Shown: positions 16,817-26,316 of the stretch, one piece after another | Layout of the letters: each line of letters starts with the position of its first letter | How positions within the stretch are numbered: position 1 is the first letter of the stretch | NCBI GenBank assembly: GCA_041739225.1 | Contig: JBGSOG010000100.1 | Span: 1-50,756 of the forward strand | Reading direction: 5' to 3' | DNA from: BOKV01 sp041739225 | GTDB taxonomy: Bacteria > Pseudomonadota > Alphaproteobacteria > Rhizobiales > Rhizobiaceae | DNA length: 50,756 bases | Notes under the pieces: generated by a model | Told to the model about the DNA's origin: nothing | The model's input: the letters and a program-made list of their open reading frames with translations, nothing else | Databases searched by the model: none | Made by a program: the position numbers and the translations under genes

Positions 16817-18226
16817 TCACTGAATCGCAAACACGTCAATTTCCCTGGCAATTCCGCGAAGGGCGCTGGTTTGCCTTGCTGGGGCAAGGCCATTGCTGGC
16901 CAGCAGGTCGCTTGTCACGGCATTGCCGATCACGGTTTGTGTGGTGAAAATCTCATTGGCATTGGCAAGGTTCTGGACCCTGGATGCAATGTTGACGGTT
17001 TGCCCGAAATAATCCTGCCGCCCGTTCAGATTGACGGCAATGCACGGACCTTCGTGAATGCCTATCTTGAGGATCAGGTCCTCATTGCCACGCTGGTTGT
17101 TGAATTGTTGCATGGCAGTGCGCATGGCCAGTGCTGCAGCGACGGCTTTGTCAGACGCAGGAAACGTTGCCATGACGGCGTCGCCGATTGTCTTCACCAC
17201 TGCACCTGCCTGTGAATCGACAATGTCGTTCAGGATCTGAAAATGCGATCTGACAAGATCGAAAGCTGCAAGATCTCCCACACGCTCATAAAGCTCGGTC
17301 GAACCGCGAAGGTCTGTGAACAGGAATGTCAGGCTGGAGATTTTCAGCCGTTGATCAATGTCCAGCGTATCGGTCTGGTAAATATCCCTGAACGTCTGGT
17401 TTGAAAGCACTCTGGTCGCTGTCAAAAACGGGCGACGCTTGCCAAGCACGTCATGCAAGGCATCATTGGCAATGCAGACTGACGGCAAAGCGCGCACTTC
17501 GATCCGGTTCTCCACCGTGATGCGCAAGGGACCGGGACGCAGGACAATCGTCTCCTTGTGCCGGTGCGCCCGGTCGAAAACCATGGATATGGCCTGCCGG
17601 TCTTTCGTGGGTTCCCCTTTGACATCAATGAACTGGGCTGCGTGGGTTACGGGTTCAAAAACAATGATGAATGCTTCCGGTAGCTGTATCGAAATGACTG
17701 CCTTGTCGCCTGCCGCAAGTTCGAGCGCTTCGATGACGAATTCATCGACCTTCGCCTCGTAGCCCTCCTCCGGCAGATCAATGCCCGAGCCCCAGTACAT
17801 TTGCCGGAAATATTCTGCCGGCGGCAATTGGTGCGGATTGTGGGCAGCTATGCGCCTGATATTCGGGCTGACGGTGAATGTCAGCTCAACCAGCTCATCG
17901 AGGGCGGGCTCGTAGCCGGCCGCACACAAGGCGCAAGTGTAGGTTTCGCTGCGGACATGTTTGAGCGAGGTTCCTGCATCAAGGACCCCACCACAACCGG
18001 GGCAAAGCACGTTCCACGAGAATTCGAAAAGGCCGAGGCGCGAGGCGTGCAAAAAGCTGGCGACGGTTTGCTCTTCATTCAAACCGAAGCTGTCGGCGAA
18101 ACTGAGAACATTGATGCGGTTGAGCTTGCGATCGGGAGCGTTTGCTACAGCCATCTCCATCGCGTCCACCACCTCCCTGGGTGACGACTGACGCAAAATA
18201 CCAAACAATGACCGGGCATCGCTCAA
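16817..18226 (-). CDS. Adenylate cyclase, class III, with N-terminal DUF5939 region and zinc ribbon
   Basis: 469 residues. The C-terminal third (~295-465) is a class III catalytic domain: metal Asp in LFTDLRGSTELYERVGD and in KTIGDAVMATF, the substrate pair Lys (VVKTIGD) and Asp (RQDYFGQ) that favours ATP, and the transition-state Asn/Arg in VNIASRVQ. All key residues are present, so it should make cAMP. The N-terminal region resembles the DUF5939 cyclase-associated domain and includes CPGC at ~75 and CALC ~22 residues later, a likely zinc ribbon. No membrane helix is evident. It converges with msrQ (20-base gap). The signal it senses is not evident. Confidence 0.88.
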   Translation of the reverse strand: MSDARSLFGILRQSSPREVVDAMEMAVANAPDRKLNRINVLSFADSFGLNEEQTVASFLHASRLGLFEFSWNVLCPGCGGVLDAGTSLKHVRSETYTCALCAAGYEPALDELVELTFTVSPNIRRIAAHNPHQLPPAEYFRQMYWGSGIDLPEEGYEAKVDEFVIEALELAAGDKAVISIQLPEAFIIVFEPVTHAAQFIDVKGEPTKDRQAISMVFDRAHRHKETIVLRPGPLRITVENRIEVRALPSVCIANDALHDVLGKRRPFLTATRVLSNQTFRDIYQTDTLDIDQRLKISSLTFLFTDLRGSTELYERVGDLAAFDLVRSHFQILNDIVDSQAGAVVKTIGDAVMATFPASDKAVAAALAMRTAMQQFNNQRGNEDLILKIGIHEGPCIAVNLNGRQDYFGQTVNIASRVQNLANANEIFTTQTVIGNAVTSDLLASNGLAPARQTSALRGIAREIDVFAIQ

Positions 18227-18359
18227 CTACGGAGGCTCCCTGACAGGCTGTTATCGGGCAGTATATGTCGGAATGAAGACTTTGGCCATGGCACAAAATT
18301 CGGGATCTTCAGCGCCCATTTCAGGTGTCGCTGGTCAAACGGCGGACAAATCTGGCCGA

Positions 18360-19046
18360 TTAGTTGCCGCTTTCGCGCTCAGTGGCGATTGCCCGCGGCG
18401 TCATGTAGCGGATTGCCTTGGTCATGACGCGGTCCTGAAGCTGGGATTGCTTTTCAATGTTGAAGTGGTCAACCCCGGCCATCGGGCGAACGTCGATGTT
18501 GACCACCTGCCCGGCAAAACCGGGACCTTCGACGACAATGTTGGTTGCCTGACCGTCCGGCTTGTTTGGCAAATAGAAATTGTCGACTTCCAGCACGTTG
18601 GGGCCGGGCTGCGTGGTGATCGTGGGGTCGAACGAAGCGACATAGGACACCTTGATGCCCTTGTCGCCAAGATAGCGCGCCATCTGAACCGAGGCATTGC
18701 CGCCCAGCGAATGACCCATGATGATGATGGGGTATGATACTTGTCCGGCAGCGGCGCGTTGCACGATGTCATCTGCCAGCGAATTCCAGACTGAATGGTT
18801 GTCTACCCGGCTCTTGATGCCGCGACGGGCGAATTTCGCATTCATGTCGTCAAGGCCTGTCGAGAATACGTTGGCAAGTCCGCGCAACAAGTAGACTTCG
18901 CCCGAGTACTGGTATTTGCTGGCATCCGAACGGGACAGGCCTGTTGCGGAAGTGGAGCTGGCGGTTGACGAACAGCCGGACATGAGCGGCGCGCAGGCGA
19001 CGACCATACAAAATGCAGCCATGGTAAACTTGCCGGAACCGCGCAT
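18360..19046 (-). CDS. Lipase-like alpha/beta-hydrolase lipoprotein
   Basis: 228 residues with a lipoprotein signal ending in LMSGC (~residue 24). GHSLGG (~residue 111) is the nucleophile elbow of alpha/beta hydrolases. A late acid/His pair is plausible from FDPTITT and GVDHFNIEKQ. The protein is short for a lipase and seems to lack a lid domain, resembling membrane-anchored thioesterase- or lipase-like proteins of rhizobia. Substrate unknown. It is transcribed away from ureD across a 97-base gap. Confidence 0.75.
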   Translation of the reverse strand: MRGSGKFTMAAFCMVVACAPLMSGCSSTASSTSATGLSRSDASKYQYSGEVYLLRGLANVFSTGLDDMNAKFARRGIKSRVDNHSVWNSLADDIVQRAAAGQVSYPIIIMGHSLGGNASVQMARYLGDKGIKVSYVASFDPTITTQPGPNVLEVDNFYLPNKPDGQATNIVVEGPGFAGQVVNIDVRPMAGVDHFNIEKQSQLQDRVMTKAIRYMTPRAIATERESGN

Positions 19047-19143
19047 ATACGCCTCAACAAAACTGCGTGAACCCCGCCATAAGGGTAGCTTGTGTTCAAA
19101 ATTGTGTCAAACCGGAACAATTATCAGGATTAACGACCGCAAA

Positions 19144-20028
19144 ATGTCAGCATTGGCAGCAACCGTCGAAAAATTTGTTGCCGACCTGTCCGAGCCGCAG
19201 CGCCAGCGCGCGCAAGGCTGCGGACGCATTGCTGTCAAAACCGGCCAAGGCAAAACCCGGCTGGACAATTTGTACCAGGAAGGTTGCGCAAAAATCCGCC
19301 TGCCAACCGATGGCGCGAGGAACAATGTTGAGGCCATCCTGATCAACACGTCCGGCGGATTGACCGGCGGCGACAAGCTCAGTTGGGAAATCGATGCCGG
19401 ACCGGGAACGGGCCTGGTCGCCACGACGCAGGCCTGCGAGAAGATTTACCGCTCGGCTGGCGGTGCGGCGCAACTTGGCGCAAGGCTCTGCATTGGCGAA
19501 AGCGCGCATGTCAGCTGGCTGCCACAAGAGACAATTCTTTATGATGGCGGACGGATCGAAAGGCAATTGGAGGCGGACCTGGCACACGGTGCCAGCCTGC
19601 TGGCGATGGAAGCGCTGATAGTCGGACGCAAGGCACATGGCGAGACCGTCCGGCACGGCCATTTTCGCGACAGTTGGCGTGTCAGGGTTGACGGAGTGCT
19701 TGTGCATGCCGAGGAAATGCGGCTTTCGGGAACAATGCGATACCTGATTGCCGCCAAACCGCTGCTGGATGGCAATCTGGCCATTGCCACAATCCTGTTG
19801 GTCCACCCACTGGCGCCGGAATTGGTTGATCAGGCGCGCAAGCTGCTGGCTGTTCATTGTGTCCATGCCGGCGTTTCGGCGCATCAAGTCAGCGGACATG
19901 GCAAGCTTCTTGCCAGAGTGGCGGCAAGCGACGGTCTTGCCTTGCGCAACGCATTGGTTCCACTGCTCGGCATGCTCAATTCATGGGCAACGAACGGTGA
20001 GGGGCTGCCCAGAATATGGTCACTGTAA
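19144..20028 (+). CDS. ureD: Urease accessory protein UreD
   Basis: 294 residues from ATG 19144. The frame is open upstream, but there it overlaps the divergent lipoprotein gene, and the family N-terminus fits here. Signatures: RLDNLYQEGCAKIRLP, INTSGGLTGGD, TTQACEKIYRS, WLPQETILYDGGRI. UreD is the scaffold that binds apo-urease and, with UreF and UreG, opens the active site for nickel delivery. It is the first gene of the urease cluster, 10 bases before ureA. Confidence 0.95.
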   Translation: MSALAATVEKFVADLSEPQRQRAQGCGRIAVKTGQGKTRLDNLYQEGCAKIRLPTDGARNNVEAILINTSGGLTGGDKLSWEIDAGPGTGLVATTQACEKIYRSAGGAAQLGARLCIGESAHVSWLPQETILYDGGRIERQLEADLAHGASLLAMEALIVGRKAHGETVRHGHFRDSWRVRVDGVLVHAEEMRLSGTMRYLIAAKPLLDGNLAIATILLVHPLAPELVDQARKLLAVHCVHAGVSAHQVSGHGKLLARVAASDGLALRNALVPLLGMLNSWATNGEGLPRIWSL

Positions 20029-20038
20029 GGACAATTGA

Positions 20039-20341
20039 ATGAATTTGACGCCCCGCGAAAAAGACAAACTTCTGATCGCCATGGCAGCGATCGTTGCGCG
20101 CAAGCGGCTGGAGCGGGGTGTTAAACTCAATCACCCCGAAGCCATTGCGCTGATTACCGATTTTGTCGTCGAAGGCGCGCGCGACGGGCGCAGCGTCGCT
20201 GACTTGATGGAAGCCGGCGCGCATGTCGTGAACCGCTCGCAGGTTATGGAAGGCATTGCTGAAATGATCCATGATGTGCAGGTGGAGGCAACTTTCCCGG
20301 ACGGGACAAAGCTGGTCACCGTGCATGAACCAATACGATGA
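20039..20341 (+). CDS. ureA: Urease gamma subunit
   Basis: 100 residues, exactly the usual size. It starts NLTPREKDKLLIAMAA and contains GVKLNHPEAIALI and GAHVVNRSQVMEGIAEMI. It is a structural subunit of the (UreABC)3 trimer that hydrolyses urea to ammonia and carbamate. The ribosome site AAGGACA precedes the ATG. Confidence 0.97.
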   Translation: MNLTPREKDKLLIAMAAIVARKRLERGVKLNHPEAIALITDFVVEGARDGRSVADLMEAGAHVVNRSQVMEGIAEMIHDVQVEATFPDGTKLVTVHEPIR

Positions 20342-20349
20342 GGTGAGGA

Positions 20350-20613
20350 ATGCTTGAGCTTCGACCCAACTGCGAGTGCTGTGACAAGGATTTGGCCTGG
20401 GATGCAGGCGACGCCATGATCTGCACATTTGAGTGCACATTCTGCGCGGATTGCGTGGCAACCGTGTTGAACGGCGAGTGCCCCAATTGTGGCGGGAACT
20501 TCGTGCCAAGGCCCATCCGCCCGGCACATTACAAGGCAAAATATCCGCCTTCGACAAACCGCGTGCTGTCAGTCAGTCCCGATTGCACTGCGTCCCGGAG
20601 CGATGCTGCATGA
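20350..20613 (+). CDS. DUF1272 small zinc-binding protein
   Basis: 87 residues, starting MLELRPNCECCDKDL. Cysteine pairs CECC, CTFECTFCADC and CPNCGG form a probable RING-like or treble-clef zinc site, and the block GECPNCGGNFVPRP identifies DUF1272. Function unknown. The gene lies between ureA and ureB, with its stop overlapping the ureB start (ATGA), a position seen in several rhizobial urease clusters. It is therefore probably co-expressed with urease. A metal-related accessory role is only a guess. Confidence 0.85.
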   Translation: MLELRPNCECCDKDLAWDAGDAMICTFECTFCADCVATVLNGECPNCGGNFVPRPIRPAHYKAKYPPSTNRVLSVSPDCTASRSDAA

Positions 20614-20915
20614 TCCCTGGCGAAGTCCTCACGGCAAATGGCAGCATTGTCCTCAATGACGGCGCTGAAAGCGTGACACTGCGCGTCGCCAACACCGGCG
20701 ACAGGCCGGTGCAAGTTGGCTCGCACTATCATTTTTTTGAAACCAATCCCGGCCTGTCTTTCGAGCGCGACAAAGCCCGCGGCATGCGCCTCGACATCGC
20801 AGCAGGAACCGCCGTTCGTTTCGAGCCGGGGCAGGAACGCGACGTGACGCTGGTGCCGCTTTCCGGCAACCGCGAAGTATACGGCTTCCGCCAGCAGGTG
20901 ATGGGGAAACTTTAA
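20610..20915 (+). CDS. ureB: Urease beta subunit
   Basis: 101 residues from ATG 20610, which overlaps the DUF1272 stop by four bases. Family signatures: MIPGEVLTANGSIVLNDG, NTGDRPVQVGSHYHFFE and the end REVYGFRQQVMG. Structural subunit of urease. ureC follows after a 69-base gap. Confidence 0.96.
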   Translation: MIPGEVLTANGSIVLNDGAESVTLRVANTGDRPVQVGSHYHFFETNPGLSFERDKARGMRLDIAAGTAVRFEPGQERDVTLVPLSGNREVYGFRQQVMGKL

Positions 20916-20984
20916 CAGGGCCTCCTTCGATCCAGTTCCAGGTTTCAATCTGTTCCCTCGTATTTATCGGTCCGGAGACGTGCC

Positions 20985-22697
<1,713 letters not shown>

Positions 22698-22916
22698 GAA
22701 CACCTCTATATGAGGGCAGCGAAAATTTTCATAACTCAATTAAATTATTTCGATTTTTTCCATAACCCCGCATAACGTTATGTTTTAAGTAAAAAAATAA
22801 CCCTACAAGCGATTGATAATCCCGCAAACTGTGCCATTCTGATCATGCGGCAACGCCTTCCAAAAGCGGGGCCGAGTGGATGAAACAAAGCCAAACTGGC
22901 AGAGAAAGGAGGATAA
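22698..22916 (+). other. Left part of the AT-rich island after ureC
   Basis: No gene seen in these bases. Composition drops to AT-rich immediately after the ureC stop. A perfect 12-bp palindrome, CATAACGTTATG, lies at 22771-22782, with an extra CATAAC half-site at 22761, and could be an operator. More ordinary GC returns from about 22840. Confidence 0.45.
22771..22782. promoter_or_regulatory. 12-bp palindrome, operator-like
   Basis: CATAACGTTATG is a perfect palindrome in AT-rich DNA ~135 bases before a small peptide gene. A direct CATAAC half-site precedes it by ten bases. The binding protein is unknown. Confidence 0.35.
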
Positions 22917-22991
22917 ATGGTCGACCAACTCATGTTGGCAGGTGCGCTGATCACGTTGATAGCATGCCTAGCCAAAGTATGCGGCCTGTAG
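22917..22991 (+). CDS. 24-residue hydrophobic peptide with a strong ribosome site
   Basis: The ATG at 22917 follows AAAGGAGGATAA, a near-ideal ribosome site. The 24 residues (VDQLMLAGALITLIACLA core) form one short hydrophobic helix with a Lys near the C-terminus. A terminator-like hairpin begins 18 bases after the stop. This compact layout resembles small membrane peptides and type I toxin transcripts, but I recognise no family and see no clear antisense RNA. It lies in the island between ureC and its partial copy. Confidence 0.5.
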   Translation: MVDQLMLAGALITLIACLAKVCGL

Positions 22992-23008
22992 CAGAGGCGC
23001 GGCATATC

Positions 23009-23045
23009 GGGCAATCGGGGTCCAAACCCGATTGCTCGTTCTTTA
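23009..23045 (+). terminator. Hairpin, probable terminator of the small-peptide transcript
   Basis: GCAATCGGG (23011-23019) pairs with CCCGATTGC (23027-23035) around a 7-base loop. One G-T and one G-C pair extend it outward. It is followed by TCGTTCTTT, a weak T-run. Confidence 0.6.
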
Positions 23046-23097
23046 CTGATTTGTTTCTTTTGAGTCAATCTACCCGCGGAAAAATTTGGTTTCTGAC

Positions 23098-23988
23098 ATG
23101 AAGAGTGGAATTTCTGATGCGATCGGCGAATTAAAAAAATTGCTTAAAACCGCAATAGCAAGCGGAGCTTCGTATTCGGATTTCGTTAAATTCGCACCTC
23201 CGGGTTGCTCTGAGAATACAATAAAGCAATTTGTATTCCGAAGTTCAAAAAAACCACGAAAGACCGTATTGGTTGAAAGTTTGTTACGGAATATTGGTGA
23301 GATAAAAAAATTTGTTGACGCTAATAATTTTTTCGCAGAAGACAATGAAAATGAATTTTCTAAAGTAGACAATATTCATCACTACATCAACGGCGCAATA
23401 GGCGGTAAGGTATCTGAAAAATTCCGCTCAATGAGAAAAAGAATATCAATAAATTATCTGCCGAAGACTTTGTACTATGTTCGGAAAAAGATTGATGGAA
23501 GCTTAATTAGAATAATTATAGAAATTTTCGAAAGTAAAGAATCATATTTCTTCACAATGAAAATATCTGGAAGCAAAAATCGAATCGTTGTTGGTGACAT
23601 ATCAGAGGCGGCAACTAATGTCTACTTCAGTGGTATATCCTATCATGTATCGGCTACAGCCGGGATTGAGGATTTTTATAGAATGAATTACTTTACTGAC
23701 AATGAGGTAAATAAGTACATTTCTCAGAATCCGATTGGTTTGGAATTTATCGTATTTAAAAGATTGGATATTGAGAATGAAATATATGGTGCTTTTTTTA
23801 CGGGAATTGATGGCAAAGGAGATCCTATTATCGGAGCAGCGGCTATTTTTAATGGCGATGCAATTCAAGAGAAACAAATGGAAAACATAATTGAAAACAT
23901 TGAAGATGATAGCTGTAGTAAATTATTTTATGAAAGATTTTCTGATTTGGAATTATACACTAAAAAATGGATGCGTACTAATAATTAG
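23098..23988 (+). CDS. Unrecognised AT-rich island protein
   Basis: 296 residues from ATG 23098; a TTG four codons earlier is open but less likely. The gene is strikingly AT-rich and rich in AAA, AAT, ATA and GAA codons, unlike every neighbour, a clear sign of transfer. Residues ~1-55 are helical and basic, with a possible DNA-binding look (ENTIKQFVFRSSKKPRKTVL). The middle (~100-170) alternates beta-type segments (LIRIIIEIFESKESYFFTMKI), and the end is acidic. No signal peptide or membrane helix. I recognise no catalytic motif. Placement in an island at a gene 3' end suggests a mobile or defence cargo, which is inference only. Confidence 0.6.
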   Translation: MKSGISDAIGELKKLLKTAIASGASYSDFVKFAPPGCSENTIKQFVFRSSKKPRKTVLVESLLRNIGEIKKFVDANNFFAEDNENEFSKVDNIHHYINGAIGGKVSEKFRSMRKRISINYLPKTLYYVRKKIDGSLIRIIIEIFESKESYFFTMKISGSKNRIVVGDISEAATNVYFSGISYHVSATAGIEDFYRMNYFTDNEVNKYISQNPIGLEFIVFKRLDIENEIYGAFFTGIDGKGDPIIGAAAIFNGDAIQEKQMENIIENIEDDSCSKLFYERFSDLELYTKKWMRTNN

Positions 23989-24024
23989 TTTTCTATCAAA
24001 TTAATTTTAATGTTTTAATAATGA

Positions 24025-24053
24025 CAATATCGAAATATTGTGTAGAAACTACA
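24025..24053. other. Two small inverted repeats before the second ureC tail
   Basis: CAATAT(CGAA)ATATTG at 24025-24040 is followed directly by TGTAG(AAA)CTACA at 24041-24053. They sit 37 bases after the end of the AT-rich gene and 24 bases before the ureC tail copy. They may form an RNA end or mark the edge of the inserted DNA. Confidence 0.4.
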
Positions 24054-24077
24054 CTCAGCGGGACCTAAATTAAACAG

Positions 24078-24209
24078 ATGCTGCTCAACGATGCCATGCC
24101 GCACATCGAGGTAGACCCGGAAACCTATGACGTGCGCGCCGATGGGCAATTGCTGACTTGCGAACCGGCAACCGTGCTGCCGATGGCGCAGCGGTATTTT
24201 CTGTTTTGA
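24078..24209 (+). repeat. ureC 3'-end repeat, copy 2 (detached)
   Basis: 132 bases identical to the end of ureC except one base, including the stop codon, but with no ureC body in front. The left edge falls at or next to an ATG (AAACAG before it). After the stop the sequence differs from copy 1 at once. It looks like a duplicated gene end at the right border of the AT-rich island. Confidence 0.92.
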
Positions 24210-24229
24210 TTTTGTGTTAGGTTGTCTTC

Positions 24230-24679
24230 ATGAGCAAGCACTCGCGCACTGCCACACCCTATTCGGCTGATGTCCATCAATGGGCGATGGAACAGTCCTC
24301 GCATTTGCGCGCCGGTCAACTCGACATGCTGGATCTTGAAAACCTTGCCGAGGAGATCGAAAGCTTGGGCCGGTCGGAAAAGCGCGAGATCGAAAGCCGA
24401 CTGACTGTAGCCATAGCCCACCTTCTGAAGTGGCAATTCCAACCGGAGAAGCGGAAAGGCGGGTGGCAGGCGACCATCAAGTTGCCGCGTAACCGGCTTG
24501 GAAAGCTGCTTCGCGAAAACCCTTCGCTCAAAAAATATCCGCAGGAAGTGCTGGCGGACGCTTGGCTGGAGTCGCGGCTGAAGGCAGCCGAGGAGACCAG
24601 TATTGATTTTGAGGCTTTTCCCGAAAACTGCCCCTTCACCATTGAGCAAATCCTGGATGACGGTTTTCTGCCGCAATAG
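24230..24679 (+). CDS. DUF29 family protein
   Basis: 149 residues. The DUF29 pattern is clear: ATPYSADVHQWAMEQSSHLRAG, then LDLENLAEEIESLGRSEKREIESRL, then HLLKWQFQPEKRKGGW, and a helical remainder ending IEQILDDGFLPQ. Function unknown; the family is all-helical, often present in many copies and common on mobile DNA. It sits between two ureC tail sequences, 20 bases after the detached 132-base copy. Its composition matches the host genes better than the AT-rich gene does. Confidence 0.9.
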   Translation: MSKHSRTATPYSADVHQWAMEQSSHLRAGQLDMLDLENLAEEIESLGRSEKREIESRLTVAIAHLLKWQFQPEKRKGGWQATIKLPRNRLGKLLRENPSLKKYPQEVLADAWLESRLKAAEETSIDFEAFPENCPFTIEQILDDGFLPQ

Positions 24680-24683
24680 GCGG

Positions 24684-24725
24684 GCGAACCTGTTGCCTGT
24701 GGCGCAAAAGTATTTTCTGTTTTGA
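24684..24725 (+). repeat. Diverged third ureC tail
   Basis: In frame this reads ANLLPVAQKYFLF then TGA, close to the true UreC end VLPMAQRYFLF. The next bases (GAGAA) also match those after ureC copy 1. It directly precedes the RidA gene, so it may be the remnant of an older ureC end that once adjoined that gene. Confidence 0.75.
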
Positions 24726-24735
24726 GAAAGCTTCC

Positions 24736-25122
24736 ATGACCCGGACCCTGGTATCTTCCGGCTCGTATCTTGAGCCGATCATCGGATTTTCACGCGCCGT
24801 GCGGGTCGGCAATTCGATCACCATTGCAGGCACCGCACCGATTGCCGAAGGCGGCGGCACGGCTTGCGTGGGTGATGCTTACGGCCAGATGCAGCGATGC
24901 ATCGCAATTGCAGAAAGAGCGATCATCGAAGCGGGCGGGCAATTGCGCCATGCGGTGCGCACCCGCATCCTGCTCACCGACATCGCGCATTTCGAGGCTG
25001 CGGCCAAAGCCCATGGCGAAGCCTTCGGAACGATCCGTCCGGCGACAACGGCAATGGCAGTGACAGCATTTGTTGATCCGCTGTGGCTGGTGGAACTCGA
25101 AATTGACTGCATCATCGATTGA
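24736..25122 (+). CDS. RidA family protein
   Basis: 128 residues of the YjgF/RidA trimeric fold: GFSRAVRVGNSITIAGTAPI at ~17-36, GQMQRCIAIAERAIIEAGG, RTRILLTDIAHFEAAAKAHGEAFG and PATTAMAVTAFVDPLWLVELEI, with a conserved-type Arg in VRTRILLTD. Members hydrolyse reactive enamine/imine intermediates or act on related nitrogen compounds. This branch is not archetypal RidA, so the substrate is unknown. It lies inside the urease cluster between ureC and ureE, suggesting a role in nitrogen metabolism. Confidence 0.85.
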   Translation: MTRTLVSSGSYLEPIIGFSRAVRVGNSITIAGTAPIAEGGGTACVGDAYGQMQRCIAIAERAIIEAGGQLRHAVRTRILLTDIAHFEAAAKAHGEAFGTIRPATTAMAVTAFVDPLWLVELEIDCIID

Positions 25123-25163
25123 AGCGTCTTGTGTGTCAGTTGCCATTTTGAAAGATTGATTGA

Positions 25164-25661
25164 ATGCTTCGCAGTGAAAAAATTATTCGCCATGGCGCAT
25201 ATTCGCAAACACCGTTTGACCTGGTGGTGCTGGACCACGAGGAGCGGCATTTGCGGCGCAAACGGCTAACGCTGGTGCACGAAGACCATGTCATGGTGGA
25301 CCTGCCGCAGCCTGTCCTGCTCGAACATGGCGATGCGCTGGTGCTTGATGACGGGCGTCTGGTTGAGGTTATCGCTGCGGAAGAAGACTTGCTCGAAATT
25401 GTTGCCGGTCCAGGTGTGTTGCTGGGGGAACTTGCCTGGCACATCGGCAACCGGCATCTGGCAGCACAGATCGAACCGGAGCGCATCCTGATTTTGCGCG
25501 ACCACGTGATCCGCGCCATGTTGCAAGGTCTTGGGGCAAGGGTGCAAGACATATCCGAGCCGTTTCAACCGACCAAGGGCGCATATGCGGGCGATGGACA
25601 TGGGCACTCCCACGGCCATTCGGACGGGCATGCCAAAGACCACGGGCATTCGCATGACTGA
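25164..25661 (+). CDS. ureE: Urease accessory protein UreE, nickel metallochaperone
   Basis: 165 residues. The N-terminal peptide-binding domain (RHLRRKRLTLVHEDHVMVDLP) is followed by the nickel-binding domain with the GELAWHIGNRHLAAQIE block, whose His is the dimer-interface nickel ligand. The C-terminal ~25 residues form a His-rich tail of HGHSHGHSDGH type that stores extra nickel. It delivers Ni to UreG. Its end overlaps ureF by eight bases. Confidence 0.94.
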   Translation: MLRSEKIIRHGAYSQTPFDLVVLDHEERHLRRKRLTLVHEDHVMVDLPQPVLLEHGDALVLDDGRLVEVIAAEEDLLEIVAGPGVLLGELAWHIGNRHLAAQIEPERILILRDHVIRAMLQGLGARVQDISEPFQPTKGAYAGDGHGHSHGHSDGHAKDHGHSHD

Positions 25662-26316
25662 AACCGCTGCGCTGCTGAAGCTGATGGCATGGCTGTCGCC
25701 CGCCTTCCCGACTGGCGGCTTTGCCTATTCCGCCGGCCTTGAGCGTGCGGTGGAGGATGGTCTGGTAAATAACGCTGCCGGTTTGCGTGACTGGCTGTCG
25801 GCACTGCTGGCGCATGGCGGCGCGCGCAACGATGCCATTTTCTTTGCGCTGGCGTGGCGCGACGCCGGAGCACCGTCAAGCATTGGCGAACTGGCGCAAC
25901 TGGCTTTGGCACTTGCACCCAGCGCCGAGCGGCACGAGGAAACACTTGCGCAGGGCAATGCCTTCCTGGCTGCAACAAAAAGCTGGTTTGACCCACACAG
26001 TATTGTTGCCCCTGCCGGAATGCCGCTGCCTGTTGCGGCAGGTGTTGCCTGCCGGTTTGGCGGCATTGAACTTGCCGCCGGACTGGCCGGGTTCTTGCAA
26101 GCCCAAATCTCCAACCAGTTGCAGGCGGCAATCCGGCTTTCGGTCATTGGCCAGATTGGCGCAACCGAACTGCTGCCGGCATTGGCCCCGGAGATTGAAG
26201 CTGCGGCGGAGGCGGCCACCAATGCGAAAATCGAAGACATTGGCGGTTGCCCGGTCATGGCCGATATTTCCGGCATGAAGCACGAGACCCAAAGGACAAG
26301 GTTGTTCCTGTCATGA
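25654..26316 (+). CDS. ureF: Urease accessory protein UreF
   Basis: 220 residues from ATG 25654, overlapping the ureE stop. Upstream in-frame starts would lie inside the ureE His-tail codons. All-helical family signatures: LMAWLSPAFPTGGFAYSAGLE and the late RLSVIGQIGATELLPALAP and MKHETQRTRLFLS. UreF bridges UreD-bound apo-urease and UreG and gates GTP hydrolysis during nickel insertion. Its stop overlaps ureG (ATGA). Confidence 0.94.
   Translation: MTETAALLKLMAWLSPAFPTGGFAYSAGLERAVEDGLVNNAAGLRDWLSALLAHGGARNDAIFFALAWRDAGAPSSIGELAQLALALAPSAERHEETLAQGNAFLAATKSWFDPHSIVAPAGMPLPVAAGVACRFGGIELAAGLAGFLQAQISNQLQAAIRLSVIGQIGATELLPALAPEIEAAAEAATNAKIEDIGGCPVMADISGMKHETQRTRLFLS

Noticed and set aside
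18916..19143. Upstream extension of the ureD frame
   Set aside because: It is antisense to the lipoprotein gene start and does not fit the UreD N-terminus.
22698..24077. Insertion sequence or CRISPR array in the AT-rich island
   Set aside because: No transposase or terminal inverted repeats of useful length, and no regularly spaced repeats.
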